Below, one piece after another: positions 6,729 to 14,823 of a DNA stretch of 22,636 bases. Position 1 is the stretch's first letter, and every line of letters starts with the position of its first letter. Source of the DNA: JAYRWD01 sp041918255 (lineage in GTDB: Bacteria; Patescibacteriota; Dojkabacteria; B142; WJKM01); assembly GCA_041918255.1 (NCBI GenBank), contig JAYRWD010000013.1, positions 1-22,636 of the forward strand, read 5' to 3'. Under the pieces are notes generated by a model. The model ran no database searches. It was given only the letters and a program-made list of their open reading frames with translations, and had not been told where the DNA came from. The position numbers and the translations under genes are program-made.

Positions 6729-8624
6729 ATGGCAGATATAATTTCGCAAGATAAAATTAGAAATATTGCAATTATCGCCCATGTGGATCATGGGAAGACT
6801 ACGCTTGTTGATGCTTTTTTGAAACAGGCAAATCTTTTTCGAGATAATCAGGATGAAATGAATCAGGAGCAAATTCTTGATTCTGGAGAACTGGAAAGGG
6901 AAAAGGGTATTACTATTAAAGCTAAAAATGTTTCGATTAGATATAAAGATTATAAGATCAATATAGTTGATACTCCAGGTCACGCAGATTTCGGAGGTGA
7001 AGTTGAAAGAACCTTGAATATGGCTGAAGGTTGCCTTTTAATAATCGATGCTCAAGAAGGTCCGATGCCCCAAACAGAATTTGTGCTAAAAAGAGCCCTA
7101 GAATTGAAACTTAAACCCATCGTAGTCATCAATAAAATAGACAAAAAATATGCGAATGTTCCGAAAGTGCTGGATAAACTTCATGATCTTTTCTTAAAAT
7201 TAGCCACAGAAACTGAGCAGCTTGATTTCCCGGTATTTTATGCAATCGCGAGAGAGGGCAAAATATTCAGTTCCCTACCAAGCGGTGATCTGACAATAGC
7301 AAATTCTACATCAGGTAATTTAGAACTTTTACTGGATAGTATAGTAAATAAGATTCCGCCTCCGCCAGGAGATCGTGAGAAAGGTTTTCAAATGCAAATA
7401 AACGCTCTTGACTTTGATAGTCATCTAGGACGTATTTTAGTTGGAAAAATATACAGGGGGAAGGTAAGGGTAGGTGATAGCGTTATTATACTTAGCGGTC
7501 CAGAAGAGGATGCCAAGAAAGAGTCTGGAAAAGTAAAAAAAATATTAGTAAAAGAGGGGCTTGATTTTGTTGAAATAGATGAAGTAGGTGCGGGTGATAT
7601 CGCGGCGATTGTGGGTATAGAATCAATGTCAATCGGAGGAACAATTTGTTCTAGCTCAAATCTCGACCCATTGCCAAAAATCCAAATTTCGCCACCAGCT
7701 GTTAAAATTAAATTTGAAGCAAACACTTCACCATTAGTGGGAAAAGAGGGGAAGTATGTTACTGCTACCCAGTTAGAACAGAGATTAGAAACTGAACGAA
7801 CTCAAAACATCAGTCTTCAGATTACGAAAGCTGAAGATGGTGGAGGATATTTGGTTGCTGGAAGGGGTGAATTGCAACTTTCTATTCTGATCGAGACTAT
7901 GCGTAGGGAAGGATATGAATTTCAAGTCCGCAAACCAGAAGTGATTATTCGAGTAATTGATGGGAAGAAATTTGAGCCTTTGGAAGAGCTATTTGTTGAT
8001 ACTGTTGAAGAATATATTGGGACTGTTAGTGAGGAATTATCAAAACGAAAAGCTGAGATGATAAGCATGGAAACTGGTGATAATAAACAGACAAGAATGG
8101 TCTATAAAATTTTAACTAAAAATTTGTTTGGCTTGCGTAGTCGATTACTAACAAATACAAAAGGTAATATCGTTCTGAATCATTATATATGTGACTATAT
8201 ACCATTTACGCATCAGCCACCAATCTATCGTAAAGGAGTCTTGATTGCGTCTGATCCGGGTGTTGCAGCTGGATATTCTTTAAATACTGTCCAAGAACGT
8301 GGAGATTTGTTTATTACTCCAAGTACGCAGGTGTATGAGGGTATGATTATTGGAATTAACAAATTTGATCAGGATTTGGATGTGAATGTAACTAAGGAAA
8401 GGCAAAAATCTGGAGTAAGAATTAAGCATGACGAGATTACTCAAACCGATCTTCGGCCACCTATCCCTCTGACTCTTGAGTTTGCATTGGTTTTTATTGC
8501 TAAGGATGAACTTCTTGAGGTCACACCGAAATCCTTACGTCTTCGAAAACAGTTTCTGACAAAAAATCAGCGTGTTTGGTCGAAACGAGAAAATTTGACA
8601 GAATGGGCAAAGTCTCATATATAG
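6729..8624 (+). CDS. typA: Ribosome-associated GTPase TypA/BipA
   Basis: A 631-residue translational GTPase, slightly longer than the roughly 600-615 usual for BipA. GTP-binding motifs are intact: G1 AHVDHGKT (17-24) with the catalytic His21, G2 within GITIKAKN, G3 DTPGH (81-85) and G4 NKID (135-138). The order then fits BipA: domain II, an EF-G-like domain III with VAGRGELQLSILIETMRREG, domain V, and the BipA-specific C-terminus with QERGDLFI, VYEGMIIG and DELLEVTPKSLRLRK. BipA acts on the 30S/70S ribosome in stress adaptation and subunit assembly. Departures: GRGELQL has Gln where His is usual, and the C-terminal segment ERQKSGVRIKHDE differs from the usual K-x-K-x-L-T-N-x-R-x3-x-D-E. The gene is transcribed alone. 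Confidence 0.93.
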   Translation: MADIISQDKIRNIAIIAHVDHGKTTLVDAFLKQANLFRDNQDEMNQEQILDSGELEREKGITIKAKNVSIRYKDYKINIVDTPGHADFGGEVERTLNMAEGCLLIIDAQEGPMPQTEFVLKRALELKLKPIVVINKIDKKYANVPKVLDKLHDLFLKLATETEQLDFPVFYAIAREGKIFSSLPSGDLTIANSTSGNLELLLDSIVNKIPPPPGDREKGFQMQINALDFDSHLGRILVGKIYRGKVRVGDSVIILSGPEEDAKKESGKVKKILVKEGLDFVEIDEVGAGDIAAIVGIESMSIGGTICSSSNLDPLPKIQISPPAVKIKFEANTSPLVGKEGKYVTATQLEQRLETERTQNISLQITKAEDGGGYLVAGRGELQLSILIETMRREGYEFQVRKPEVIIRVIDGKKFEPLEELFVDTVEEYIGTVSEELSKRKAEMISMETGDNKQTRMVYKILTKNLFGLRSRLLTNTKGNIVLNHYICDYIPFTHQPPIYRKGVLIASDPGVAAGYSLNTVQERGDLFITPSTQVYEGMIIGINKFDQDLDVNVTKERQKSGVRIKHDEITQTDLRPPIPLTLEFALVFIAKDELLEVTPKSLRLRKQFLTKNQRVWSKRENLTEWAKSHI

Positions 8625-8710
8625 GGATGAGAAACATTGTTTTGGTTTTATAATGGAGCTAAAGAAGGAGTGGGGTGAGGAAAATCCTTGTGCAGTGTAT
8701 TTGTATGCCA

Positions 8711-8736
8711 TATAATACTTCATACGTTGTTAATAT
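8711..8736 (+). promoter_or_regulatory. Tandem -10-like hexamers
   Basis: A consensus TATAAT (8711-8716) and a second TAATAT (8731-8736) precede the ATG at 8743; the second leaves a 6-nt gap, which would put transcription start on the start codon. No Shine-Dalgarno, no clear -35. Confidence 0.35.
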
Positions 8737-8742
8737 ATCCGA

Positions 8743-9918
8743 ATGATTTTTGTTATTTTTCACGGTTCATTTGGGTCTCCTGAGGGTAATTGGTTTCCAC
8801 AACTTAAATCCAGTCTGGAATCTTTTGGACAGAAAGTATTTATACCAGAATTTCCAGTCGACAACTGGGATAAAATTACAGAACTCGGTGTATCAAAGGC
8901 AGTAGTGAAAAATCAAAACTTAGAAAATTGGCTTAATGCGTTTGATAGCTTTTGGAAAACTTTACCTAAGAATCAAAAGATATGTTTTATAGGTCATTCC
9001 CTCGGTTGTGTTTTTATCCTCCATATTCTTGAAAAGTACAAGATAAAACTTGATTGCGCGATTTTTGTTTCGCCCTTTTTGGATATTCCTATGACTCCTG
9101 ATAAATCTTGGCAAATAGATCTTGTGAATAAGACATTTTATAAAACTAATTTTGACTTTGATAGAATTAAGAATCAGATAAATAGTTCTTATAGTCTTTA
9201 TTCAGACAACGATCCCTATGTTGACAGAGATACTTCGATTGATTTCGCTACAAAATTAAATAGTTCCGCAATAATGGTCCGAGGCGCGGTTCATATGAAT
9301 AAAACAGCAGGCTTGTCAGAATTCCCATTAGTTCTGGAACTTTGTAAGACGCGGATTGATTTAACACTTTATCAAAAGTACTTAGCGCACAGACGAGAAC
9401 TCTACGCTCTGGATTATGTAAACCCAAAAACAGAAGAAGTCATATATTTAACCCCCAAAGAAATTTTTGATGAGGGTGTGTTTAAATTTCGAAATCTCGA
9501 AAAATCAGGATTTTGTACCTATCCAACGTCTGTGGAGTTGTGGAACGAACAAAATCTTTATTTTCAACAAGCAAGACTCACTGCCCGTCGAATGAAAGAT
9601 TTTACTAGAGTATTTATAATCACACATAAAAAAGAGCTTGAAAATGAAAAAATACGTAATCTGATAAAATTAGATCTTGAGTCGGGAATAAAGTGTTATC
9701 TTTGCAAAAAAAGCGATATTCAAAACAGTGTTTCAGAATTTGATTTTGGAATATGGGATGAGGAGTATATTTGTTTGGTTGAGAATGAATCTGGTAAACC
9801 TTCTCAAGTACGTTTAAGCAGCAGAAAGAAAGATGTTGAACTCGGGAACGAATGGAAAAAGATTATTTTAAAAAAGGCTATACGTATACTAAAGGTTGAA
9901 GATATCGATAATTTCTAA
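8743..9918 (+). CDS. RBBP9-type serine hydrolase fused to uncharacterised C-terminal domain
   Basis: A 391-residue two-part protein. Residues 1-200 form an alpha/beta hydrolase of the RBBP9/YdeN (Ser_hydrolase) type: start IFVIFHGSFGSPEGNWFP, nucleophile elbow GHSLG (S86), acid in SDNDPYV (D157) and H184 in GAVHMN, so the triad looks complete. Stand-alone RBBP9 proteins are about 180-200 residues. Residues 205-391 are extra: a segment with YLTPKEIFDEGVFKFRN, then a part with RVFIITHKKEL, an Ile-Lys-rich helix, and DFGIWDEEYICLV. The latter vaguely resembles phospholipase-D-like sensor domains lacking HKD catalytic residues, but this is a weak impression. The protein has no signal peptide and is probably cytosolic. 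Substrate unknown. Confidence 0.75.
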   Translation: MIFVIFHGSFGSPEGNWFPQLKSSLESFGQKVFIPEFPVDNWDKITELGVSKAVVKNQNLENWLNAFDSFWKTLPKNQKICFIGHSLGCVFILHILEKYKIKLDCAIFVSPFLDIPMTPDKSWQIDLVNKTFYKTNFDFDRIKNQINSSYSLYSDNDPYVDRDTSIDFATKLNSSAIMVRGAVHMNKTAGLSEFPLVLELCKTRIDLTLYQKYLAHRRELYALDYVNPKTEEVIYLTPKEIFDEGVFKFRNLEKSGFCTYPTSVELWNEQNLYFQQARLTARRMKDFTRVFIITHKKELENEKIRNLIKLDLESGIKCYLCKKSDIQNSVSEFDFGIWDEEYICLVENESGKPSQVRLSSRKKDVELGNEWKKIILKKAIRILKVEDIDNF

Positions 9919-10198
9919 TTTTATTAGTAGGTTTGTGTGATGTATTAGTGACGAACGAAAGAGAAGGCAGGTAATATTTTTTAACAACCCTGACGCAAAA
10001 CTACATCTACTATGTCACCTTTAGCTTGTCGAAGGGTGGAGATACAGTCTTGTCGCGCTTCGATAGCTTCACGGATTTAGTCCAGGACAGGCAAGTGTGA
10101 CACCTGTTCGTTAATTTCACCAAGTTTCACATAAAGTCTAATAATTCTGCACTCTGTTCTTATCTTTTCTAATTATTTTCAATGTAAACCTAAATATT
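9919..10198. other. Intergenic region with inverted repeats
   Basis: A 280-nt gap without a plausible gene. Its centre (about 10010-10110) is richer in G+C than the surroundings. It holds a hairpin CACCTTT/AAGGGTG with a 9-nt loop (10016-10038, one G-T pair), a small GTCC-A-GGAC dyad (10080-10088), and the 10-mer GACAGGCAAG running directly into the 9-mer GTGTGACAC (10086-10103). A distant pair ACGAAC (from about 9952) / GTTCGT (from about 10105) flanks the centre. Both short words recur in the intergenic region before EF-P. It may be a degenerate dispersed repeat. Confidence 0.4.
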
Positions 10199-10789
10199 AT
10201 GGCGAATAGGCAAATAATATTGGCATCTTCTTCACCTAGGCGTAAAGAATTAATGGATAATTTAGGTATACAATACCTTATCATTACACCGATTTATGAG
10301 GAAATAATTAACAATAATTTTTCAGCAGAAGAGGTTGTGAAAGATCTGGCAAGAGGAAAAGCCGAGGCTGTGGCAAAAGAAAATCAAGAGGCTATTGTCA
10401 TTGGCGCTGATACAGTTGTTGAATTTGAAGGAAAGATTCTCGGCAAACCAAAAGACACAAAACAAGCAGAGTCTATGCTCGAAGAAATCAATGGTAAATG
10501 TGTAAAAGTCGTTACTGGATACGCGGTAGTGGTGAAATCAGAAAATAAAGTGATTGTAGGATCGAAAGAGGGACTGGTGTATATGAGAAAATATCCAGAA
10601 CATGTTATTAGTCATTATGTCCAAAGCGGTGAACCAATGGATAAAGCCGGGGCTTTTGCAATTCAAGGAAGAGGCGGATTATTGATTGAAAGGATTGAAG
10701 GAGATTACTTTGCTATTGTAGGTTTACCGATTTATGAAGTAGTAACAGCAATTTTAAAACTTGATCCTAGTTTTATTGAACGGTATTAG
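10199..10789 (+). CDS. maf: Maf-family nucleoside triphosphate pyrophosphatase
   Basis: A 196-residue protein of normal Maf length. It opens with ILASSSPRRKELM, the family signature (S12, P13, R14, R15 near the phosphate site), and has VIGADTVVEFEGKILGKPKD (68-87) with the catalytic Asp71 and the conserved lysines. DKAGAFAIQGRGG is the second family signature. Maf enzymes hydrolyse selected nucleoside triphosphates (dTTP/UTP or modified forms such as m7GTP) to monophosphates, and are linked to nucleotide sanitation and division control. Subfamily specificity is not assigned. The gene converges with the glycosyltransferase gene on the other strand; only 6 nt separate the two stop codons. Confidence 0.9.
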   Translation: MANRQIILASSSPRRKELMDNLGIQYLIITPIYEEIINNNFSAEEVVKDLARGKAEAVAKENQEAIVIGADTVVEFEGKILGKPKDTKQAESMLEEINGKCVKVVTGYAVVVKSENKVIVGSKEGLVYMRKYPEHVISHYVQSGEPMDKAGAFAIQGRGGLLIERIEGDYFAIVGLPIYEVVTAILKLDPSFIERY

Positions 10790-10795
10790 GGTGCG

Positions 10796-11899
10796 CTATT
10801 CTACAAACATAGAAATAGTCTCATCTATTTGTCTAATCGCCTCATTTGTTTTGGTTCCATTGAAAAGTTTTGTTTTCGCTAAACGCTTAGGAAGATCTGA
10901 AAAATCGAATGATTTGTAAAATCCGTAAGTGACAAAATATCCTTTTTCACCTAAATATTTTGCTAGATAAGCTTGTTCATCCTGGTTCGGAGCGGGTATC
11001 AAAACACCCTTTTTTTCTAGTTCAACTATATCCATGATTGTAGCAAAACCTGATCTTGTTACAATTACTTTAGCGCGTGAATATAGCTCGTCTCTAAATT
11101 TTCCAGTTACATTTGAATATATTTCATTTCCGTCCTTGTCGAATTCGTGATATCCGTTCTCGATATCGCCCAGTACGAAAACCTTCTTGCCATTTAATTT
11201 CTTTGCTTGTTCAAAAAGTCTCTTGAAAAACATATCTTGAAGACTAGTTAGGTATCCGGATTTGCTAAAAATAAAAAGATAATCAATATCTTCAACAATA
11301 TTTACCTTAGAAACACTTGAAATAATACCAATATATTGAGAATTAAGTTTTTCAGTCATCCAATTATGTGATAATTCGCCTGTTAAGTTATTTTGTGGAT
11401 CAGCGTAATCATTGATAAAAACTCTACTGTAGTGTTTATAGTCATTAAAAATTAAATGATCATTTACCGACTGAAAAAATTTGTAACCTTGAGGCATCTT
11501 AAGTTGAATATAATGTGTCATTAGAAAACAAGGAATCTTTTTTGACCAGCAACCGTAACCTTGATCAGCAAAAATAAAGTCAATCTTATATTTATTTACT
11601 AATTTATTTACATAGATATGTTCAAATTTTGAATGAACGAAAGATTTGATATAGTCCAAAGCTAAATATAAATGAAATTTTAATCCAGTGCCTCTTAGTA
11701 TTTCAGGGTAGTCCGGGAAATCAATAAATTCGACGTTTGCATCTTTAAGTTCAAGTTTCAAAAATGCAAGGGCTTTGCTATGTGACATAATGTAAATCTT
11801 GTTGTTTGGGAGAAAGTGTTGAATAACACGTAGAGTACGGGCTGCATGACCGAAACCGAGAGAACAAACGCAAAAAAGAAATCTCTTATTTTGTACCAT
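10796..11899 (-). CDS. GT-B glycosyltransferase (MurG/GT28-like)
   Basis: A 367-residue protein with a two-domain GT-B layout. The N-terminus RFLFCVCSLGFGHAARTLRV contains the G-x-G-H glycine loop of this fold (G15, G17, H18). The C-terminal half has VIVTRSGFATIMDIVELEKK (about 278-297), then GVLIPAPNQDEQ, matching the nucleotide-sugar site of GT28/MurG-type enzymes, where a Gly-rich turn, a Glu and D-E-Q contact the UDP-sugar. No membrane segment is evident, so it is cytosolic or peripheral. The donor and acceptor are not identifiable, and there are no sugar-biosynthesis neighbours; it is probably not MurG itself, given the weak similarity elsewhere. Start: ATG with TATAAA 7 nt upstream on the minus strand. 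Confidence 0.8.
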   Translation of the reverse strand: MVQNKRFLFCVCSLGFGHAARTLRVIQHFLPNNKIYIMSHSKALAFLKLELKDANVEFIDFPDYPEILRGTGLKFHLYLALDYIKSFVHSKFEHIYVNKLVNKYKIDFIFADQGYGCWSKKIPCFLMTHYIQLKMPQGYKFFQSVNDHLIFNDYKHYSRVFINDYADPQNNLTGELSHNWMTEKLNSQYIGIISSVSKVNIVEDIDYLFIFSKSGYLTSLQDMFFKRLFEQAKKLNGKKVFVLGDIENGYHEFDKDGNEIYSNVTGKFRDELYSRAKVIVTRSGFATIMDIVELEKKGVLIPAPNQDEQAYLAKYLGEKGYFVTYGFYKSFDFSDLPKRLAKTKLFNGTKTNEAIRQIDETISMFVE

Positions 11900-11906
11900 T
11901 GTTTAT

Positions 11907-11912
11907 TTTATA
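11907..11912 (-). promoter_or_regulatory. -10-like hexamer, near-leaderless
   Basis: On the minus strand TATAAA lies 7 nt before the glycosyltransferase ATG. No Shine-Dalgarno between. Confidence 0.35.
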
Positions 11913-12045
11913 TTTAAGAATTTTTTACCAAAACCGTAAATTACTACCTTTATGCAAATTTTTATATTGTCTATCGAGATATCATAGAAAATATATGGTA
12001 ATTAAAGCAACAGTGTTTTGATGCGAAAAAGACAGAGTTAACATT

Positions 12046-12077
12046 AAAAAAGGGATAAAGCACGCTCTATCCCTTTT
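12046..12077 (-). terminator. Intrinsic terminator
   Basis: A perfect 10-bp stem AAAAGGGATA (12048-12057) / TATCCCTTTT (12068-12077) with a 10-nt loop. Read on the minus strand the stem is followed by a run of T, so it ends the transcript of the secreted protein whose stop codon is 23 nt upstream. It is the clearest terminator in the window. Confidence 0.85.
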
Positions 12078-12099
12078 AAAAGTATTTGATAAATCGAAC

Positions 12100-12861
12100 T
12101 TATACCGGGTTCGTCTTCACAGCGAGTGTAGAAACGATTTGAGTCAATAGTAACTTCTTTTCGCTAGTTAACGCATTTGAGCTAGCAAAGCCGACTCCAT
12201 AAGCTCGCCCGTTATCCTCTAAGCAGAATCCATAATAGTATACAGTTTTTCCTCCATTATCATCAGCAATCATACTAGTTGATCTAGCAAGAACTTTATC
12301 AAATTTATTTTCAAATAAAGAATTACTTGTCAAATCATCAATACCCAGAAGCTTGGGTTTGCCAAGAGGATAGTCGTTATCTGGTCCAACTGTATCAAAA
12401 CATGTTCTACCCTCTGCTAGTTCAACTAGGTATAAGCCCAATTCGGGTTCAAGAGTTATTGTCGAACCATCAGCTGAAATCTCACTTAGTTTAACAACAT
12501 TGTTATTGTCATCTTGTGTTTCTGTCCATGTATTTGGATAATATAAACTCATTGTAACTTGTGACTCAGGTACAAAGTCTACTGGACTAAATATTGACCA
12601 ATTATTTGTGGATGAAGGATTTACCTTCAGTTCTAGCTTTTTCCAATTTGTGGTGTCGGGCTTGACCATTGCTTCGACAACTTCCGTAACTTCGGGTGTC
12701 TTCTCCGCTTCAGACGTAGGCTCATTCTCATCAGTAGTCGTAGGTACTGATGGTTTTAAATATTTGTAAGCTCCAAATGACGCAAGTACTAATACTAGTA
12801 CTAATATCACTGATGTTTTGCCGGATGCTTTCATCCTATCGCTCTTTTTTGTATTGAGCAT
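12100..12861 (-). CDS. Signal-anchored extracytoplasmic protein, unknown function
   Basis: A 253-residue protein: basic N-terminus, one membrane segment (about 17-33), a low-complexity Thr/Glu/Pro linker (about 38-65), then a globular outer domain. The domain contains NNWSIFSPVDF and VTMSLYYPNTWTE, resembling the YP..W opening of PsbP-like domains frequent in Patescibacteria, and ends in a helix with LLLTQIVSTLAV. Two cysteines (in GRTCFD and YGFCLED) may form a disulphide. Start ATG at 12861; an internal Met at position 10 is a second option that would keep the anchor. A good promoter lies upstream and a strong terminator downstream, so this is a single-gene unit. Function unknown. Confidence 0.78.
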   Translation of the reverse strand: MLNTKKSDRMKASGKTSVILVLVLVLASFGAYKYLKPSVPTTTDENEPTSEAEKTPEVTEVVEAMVKPDTTNWKKLELKVNPSSTNNWSIFSPVDFVPESQVTMSLYYPNTWTETQDDNNNVVKLSEISADGSTITLEPELGLYLVELAEGRTCFDTVGPDNDYPLGKPKLLGIDDLTSNSLFENKFDKVLARSTSMIADDNGGKTVYYYGFCLEDNGRAYGVGFASSNALTSEKKLLLTQIVSTLAVKTNPV

Positions 12862-12891
12862 AATTTAAAGTTAAATTAAGTAAAGTACAAA

Positions 12892-12921
12892 ATTATATGC
12901 TTTTTGCGGAAGTTTAGTCAA
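12892..12921 (-). promoter_or_regulatory. Sigma70-type promoter
   Basis: On the minus strand a -35 box TTGACT (12916-12921) is separated by 18 nt from a perfect -10 TATAAT (12892-12897). The predicted start gives a leader of about 25 nt for the gene starting at 12861. It is the best complete promoter in the window. Confidence 0.7.
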
Positions 12922-12937
12922 AGTGTCGAAATTTTGT

Positions 12938-12966
12938 TTAGATTGGTAACGGCTTTTGTGTATAAT
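12938..12966 (+). promoter_or_regulatory. Divergent promoter of the ECF S component gene
   Basis: A perfect -10 TATAAT (12961-12966) lies 35 nt before the ATG at 13002. The -35 region is poor (TTAGAT at 12938-12943, 17-nt spacer). It is back-to-back with the minus-strand promoter ending at 12921. Confidence 0.5.
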
Positions 12967-13001
12967 CAATTTATCTCAAATTTTAACATTACAAACAAGC
13001 T

Positions 13002-13544
13002 ATGAAGGAATTCACAAATAATGTCTTTAAATATATGATTGGGCTGGTAGTGGTAATATTGCTACGTCTGGTTCCACATCCTCCAAACGTGGAGCCAATT
13101 ATGACCACCATGATGCCTTTTGCCAAAAGGTGGGGGGTACTTTCCGGGGCATTCTTTGCGGCGGCCAGTATAATAATTTACGATTTGGTGACAGGAACCC
13201 TTGGATCATGGACATTAATAACACTAAGCACTTATGCTTTGCTCGGATGTTTAGCGGGTCTCTTTTTCGCTAAAAAAGAAAATACTCTCAAAAATTATGT
13301 AATCTTTGCTGTGTTTGCTACTCTAATTTATGACGCCATAACGGGGATTGCTATGGGTGTGTTGATTTATCATATGCCATTTGAAGAAACCCTTATCGGT
13401 CAAATTCCTTTTACTGTAAATCATTTGTTAGGAAATATTGTCTTCGCAATTGTTTTGTCACCGGTTATCTTCAGGTGGGTGGTAGAAAATCCCAAGATCG
13501 AAACTTGGGCTTTACTTTCACATTTTGATATTAGAAATTGGTAA
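13002..13544 (+). CDS. ECF transporter S component-like membrane protein
   Basis: A 180-residue protein with about five to six membrane segments. The start of the family-like region, LRLVPHPPNVEPIM (21-34), then GSWTLITLSTYALLGCLAGLFF (68-89 region), matches the pattern I know from substrate-binding S components of energy-coupling factor transporters and the related DUF6580 group. A short internal repeat, YDLVTG (60-65) and YDAITG (110-115), places two Asp residues symmetrically. S components capture a vitamin or precursor and need an EcfA/EcfT module, none of which is encoded here. The substrate cannot be inferred. The assignment rests on motif memory, so an unrelated membrane family is possible. 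Confidence 0.65.
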   Translation: MKEFTNNVFKYMIGLVVVILLRLVPHPPNVEPIMTTMMPFAKRWGVLSGAFFAAASIIIYDLVTGTLGSWTLITLSTYALLGCLAGLFFAKKENTLKNYVIFAVFATLIYDAITGIAMGVLIYHMPFEETLIGQIPFTVNHLLGNIVFAIVLSPVIFRWVVENPKIETWALLSHFDIRNW

Positions 13545-13606
13545 TTACCGAACTGTGATTAAACATCTTTTTCTATATAATAATATGCGTATAGCATATA
13601 CTTAGA

Positions 13607-14752
13607 ATGTTATACTATTTTCATTTTGGGAGAGACAAAGAACTTGCGAAAGTTGAATTGTGTTCGCTTCTAGGGAAAAGGAAAGTTGAGTATACAACTT
13701 CTTTCGAAAACGAAAATGGACTTTGTCTTGATATCGTTAGTAATGTAGACATTTTCGATTTTTCTGAACGTCTAGCCGGTACCCGGAAAATATACAAAGC
13801 AATTTTTTCGGGTGCAATTACCACGCAGAACTTCATAGAGCATATAGAATTTTATTTCCCAAAGAATTTTGAAATTTCCGTGATTTCTTTAGATGAATTA
13901 TCGAGTACTTTGACGCTTCTTGTTTATGATTATTACAAAAAATATATTAAAACTAATAAATACCGTGGTACCGTTAAATTAGGAAAAGCTGAAGAAAATG
14001 CGGTGATTGATGAAAAGCACATGGAGTTAGTTGTTGCGAAAGATGGGGCTGAGAAAGTGAGAATATTTCAGTTAGTTGCTGAAATTGATTCAAAACAGTT
14101 TAAATTTAAAGATACGGCTCGACCACATCAGAAATTTACTCATGGGACATCCTTTAGATTGGCACGCATGATGGTCAATATGTTAAATTTGCCCCCTGGT
14201 AGCGTCGTTTTGGATCCATTTTGCGGTATCGGGACTTTTCTCATTGAGGCGATGCAAGCCGGTTACAATGTAATAGGTGTTGATAATGACCGAGTAGTGG
14301 TTGAAGAGTGCAGATCAAATGTGGATTGGGCTAAAAAGACATTTAAAATTGATCAAAAGGCTGAGATTGTTTGCGCGGATTCAATTAATGCGTATTTTAA
14401 GGCGGATGGTGTAATTTTCGAGCCCTACATGGGTCCGTTTTTGAAAGAGCTTCCTGATAGAAGTGAGGCTTCAAAGATAACTCGAGACCTGGAATCTCTC
14501 TATAAACAAGTTTTTCGAAATCTGTCTACCCAATTAAGCTCAGACACTCCTTTGGTATGTATTATGCCAATTATCGTGACTAATCAAGGGAGTGAACATA
14601 GAATTAGCCCAAATGTATTTACAGATTCGGGTTTTGTAATACCAAACTTTACTGAAGGACAATCTATTGGGCTTGCAAACCCAATAAAATATATGACTCC
14701 GTCTGGATCAAAGATAGGTAGGGTGATTTGGAGGTTAAAATTGAAGAAATGA
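13607..14752 (+). CDS. Trm11/TrmG10-like SAM-dependent RNA methyltransferase
   Basis: A 381-residue protein. The N-terminal 160 residues resemble the THUMP-containing half of archaeal/eukaryotic tRNA guanosine-N2 methyltransferases. The catalytic half starts with KDTARPHQKFTHGTSF (168-183), then motif I VVLDPFCGIGTFLIEA (200-215) and an acidic end of the next strand, NVIGVDND (221-228). In the motif IV position, where the family normally has D/N-P-P-Y, this protein reads IFEPYMGPFLKE (E272-P-Y-M-G-P). The likely role is modification of a guanosine in tRNA. The changed motif IV makes the exact reaction uncertain. A start at ATG 13607 gives the full N-terminus. Confidence 0.75.
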   Translation: MLYYFHFGRDKELAKVELCSLLGKRKVEYTTSFENENGLCLDIVSNVDIFDFSERLAGTRKIYKAIFSGAITTQNFIEHIEFYFPKNFEISVISLDELSSTLTLLVYDYYKKYIKTNKYRGTVKLGKAEENAVIDEKHMELVVAKDGAEKVRIFQLVAEIDSKQFKFKDTARPHQKFTHGTSFRLARMMVNMLNLPPGSVVLDPFCGIGTFLIEAMQAGYNVIGVDNDRVVVEECRSNVDWAKKTFKIDQKAEIVCADSINAYFKADGVIFEPYMGPFLKELPDRSEASKITRDLESLYKQVFRNLSTQLSSDTPLVCIMPIIVTNQGSEHRISPNVFTDSGFVIPNFTEGQSIGLANPIKYMTPSGSKIGRVIWRLKLKK

Positions 14753-14823
14753 TTTGATTTAGGAGCATATGGCAAATTATTTTATTATATTGAATTATTA
14801 ATTTATCTTTTAATTATTCATCC

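Noticed and set aside
7421..7726. 101-codon minus-strand frame inside typA
   Set aside because: Serine/proline-rich shadow of the conserved typA sequence; no start signal and no known similarity.
8653..8715. Short frame of 20 codons starting MELKKEWGEENPCAV between typA and the hydrolase
   Set aside because: The composition looks protein-like but it is very short, its ATG overlaps a TATAAT, and nothing connects it to either neighbour.
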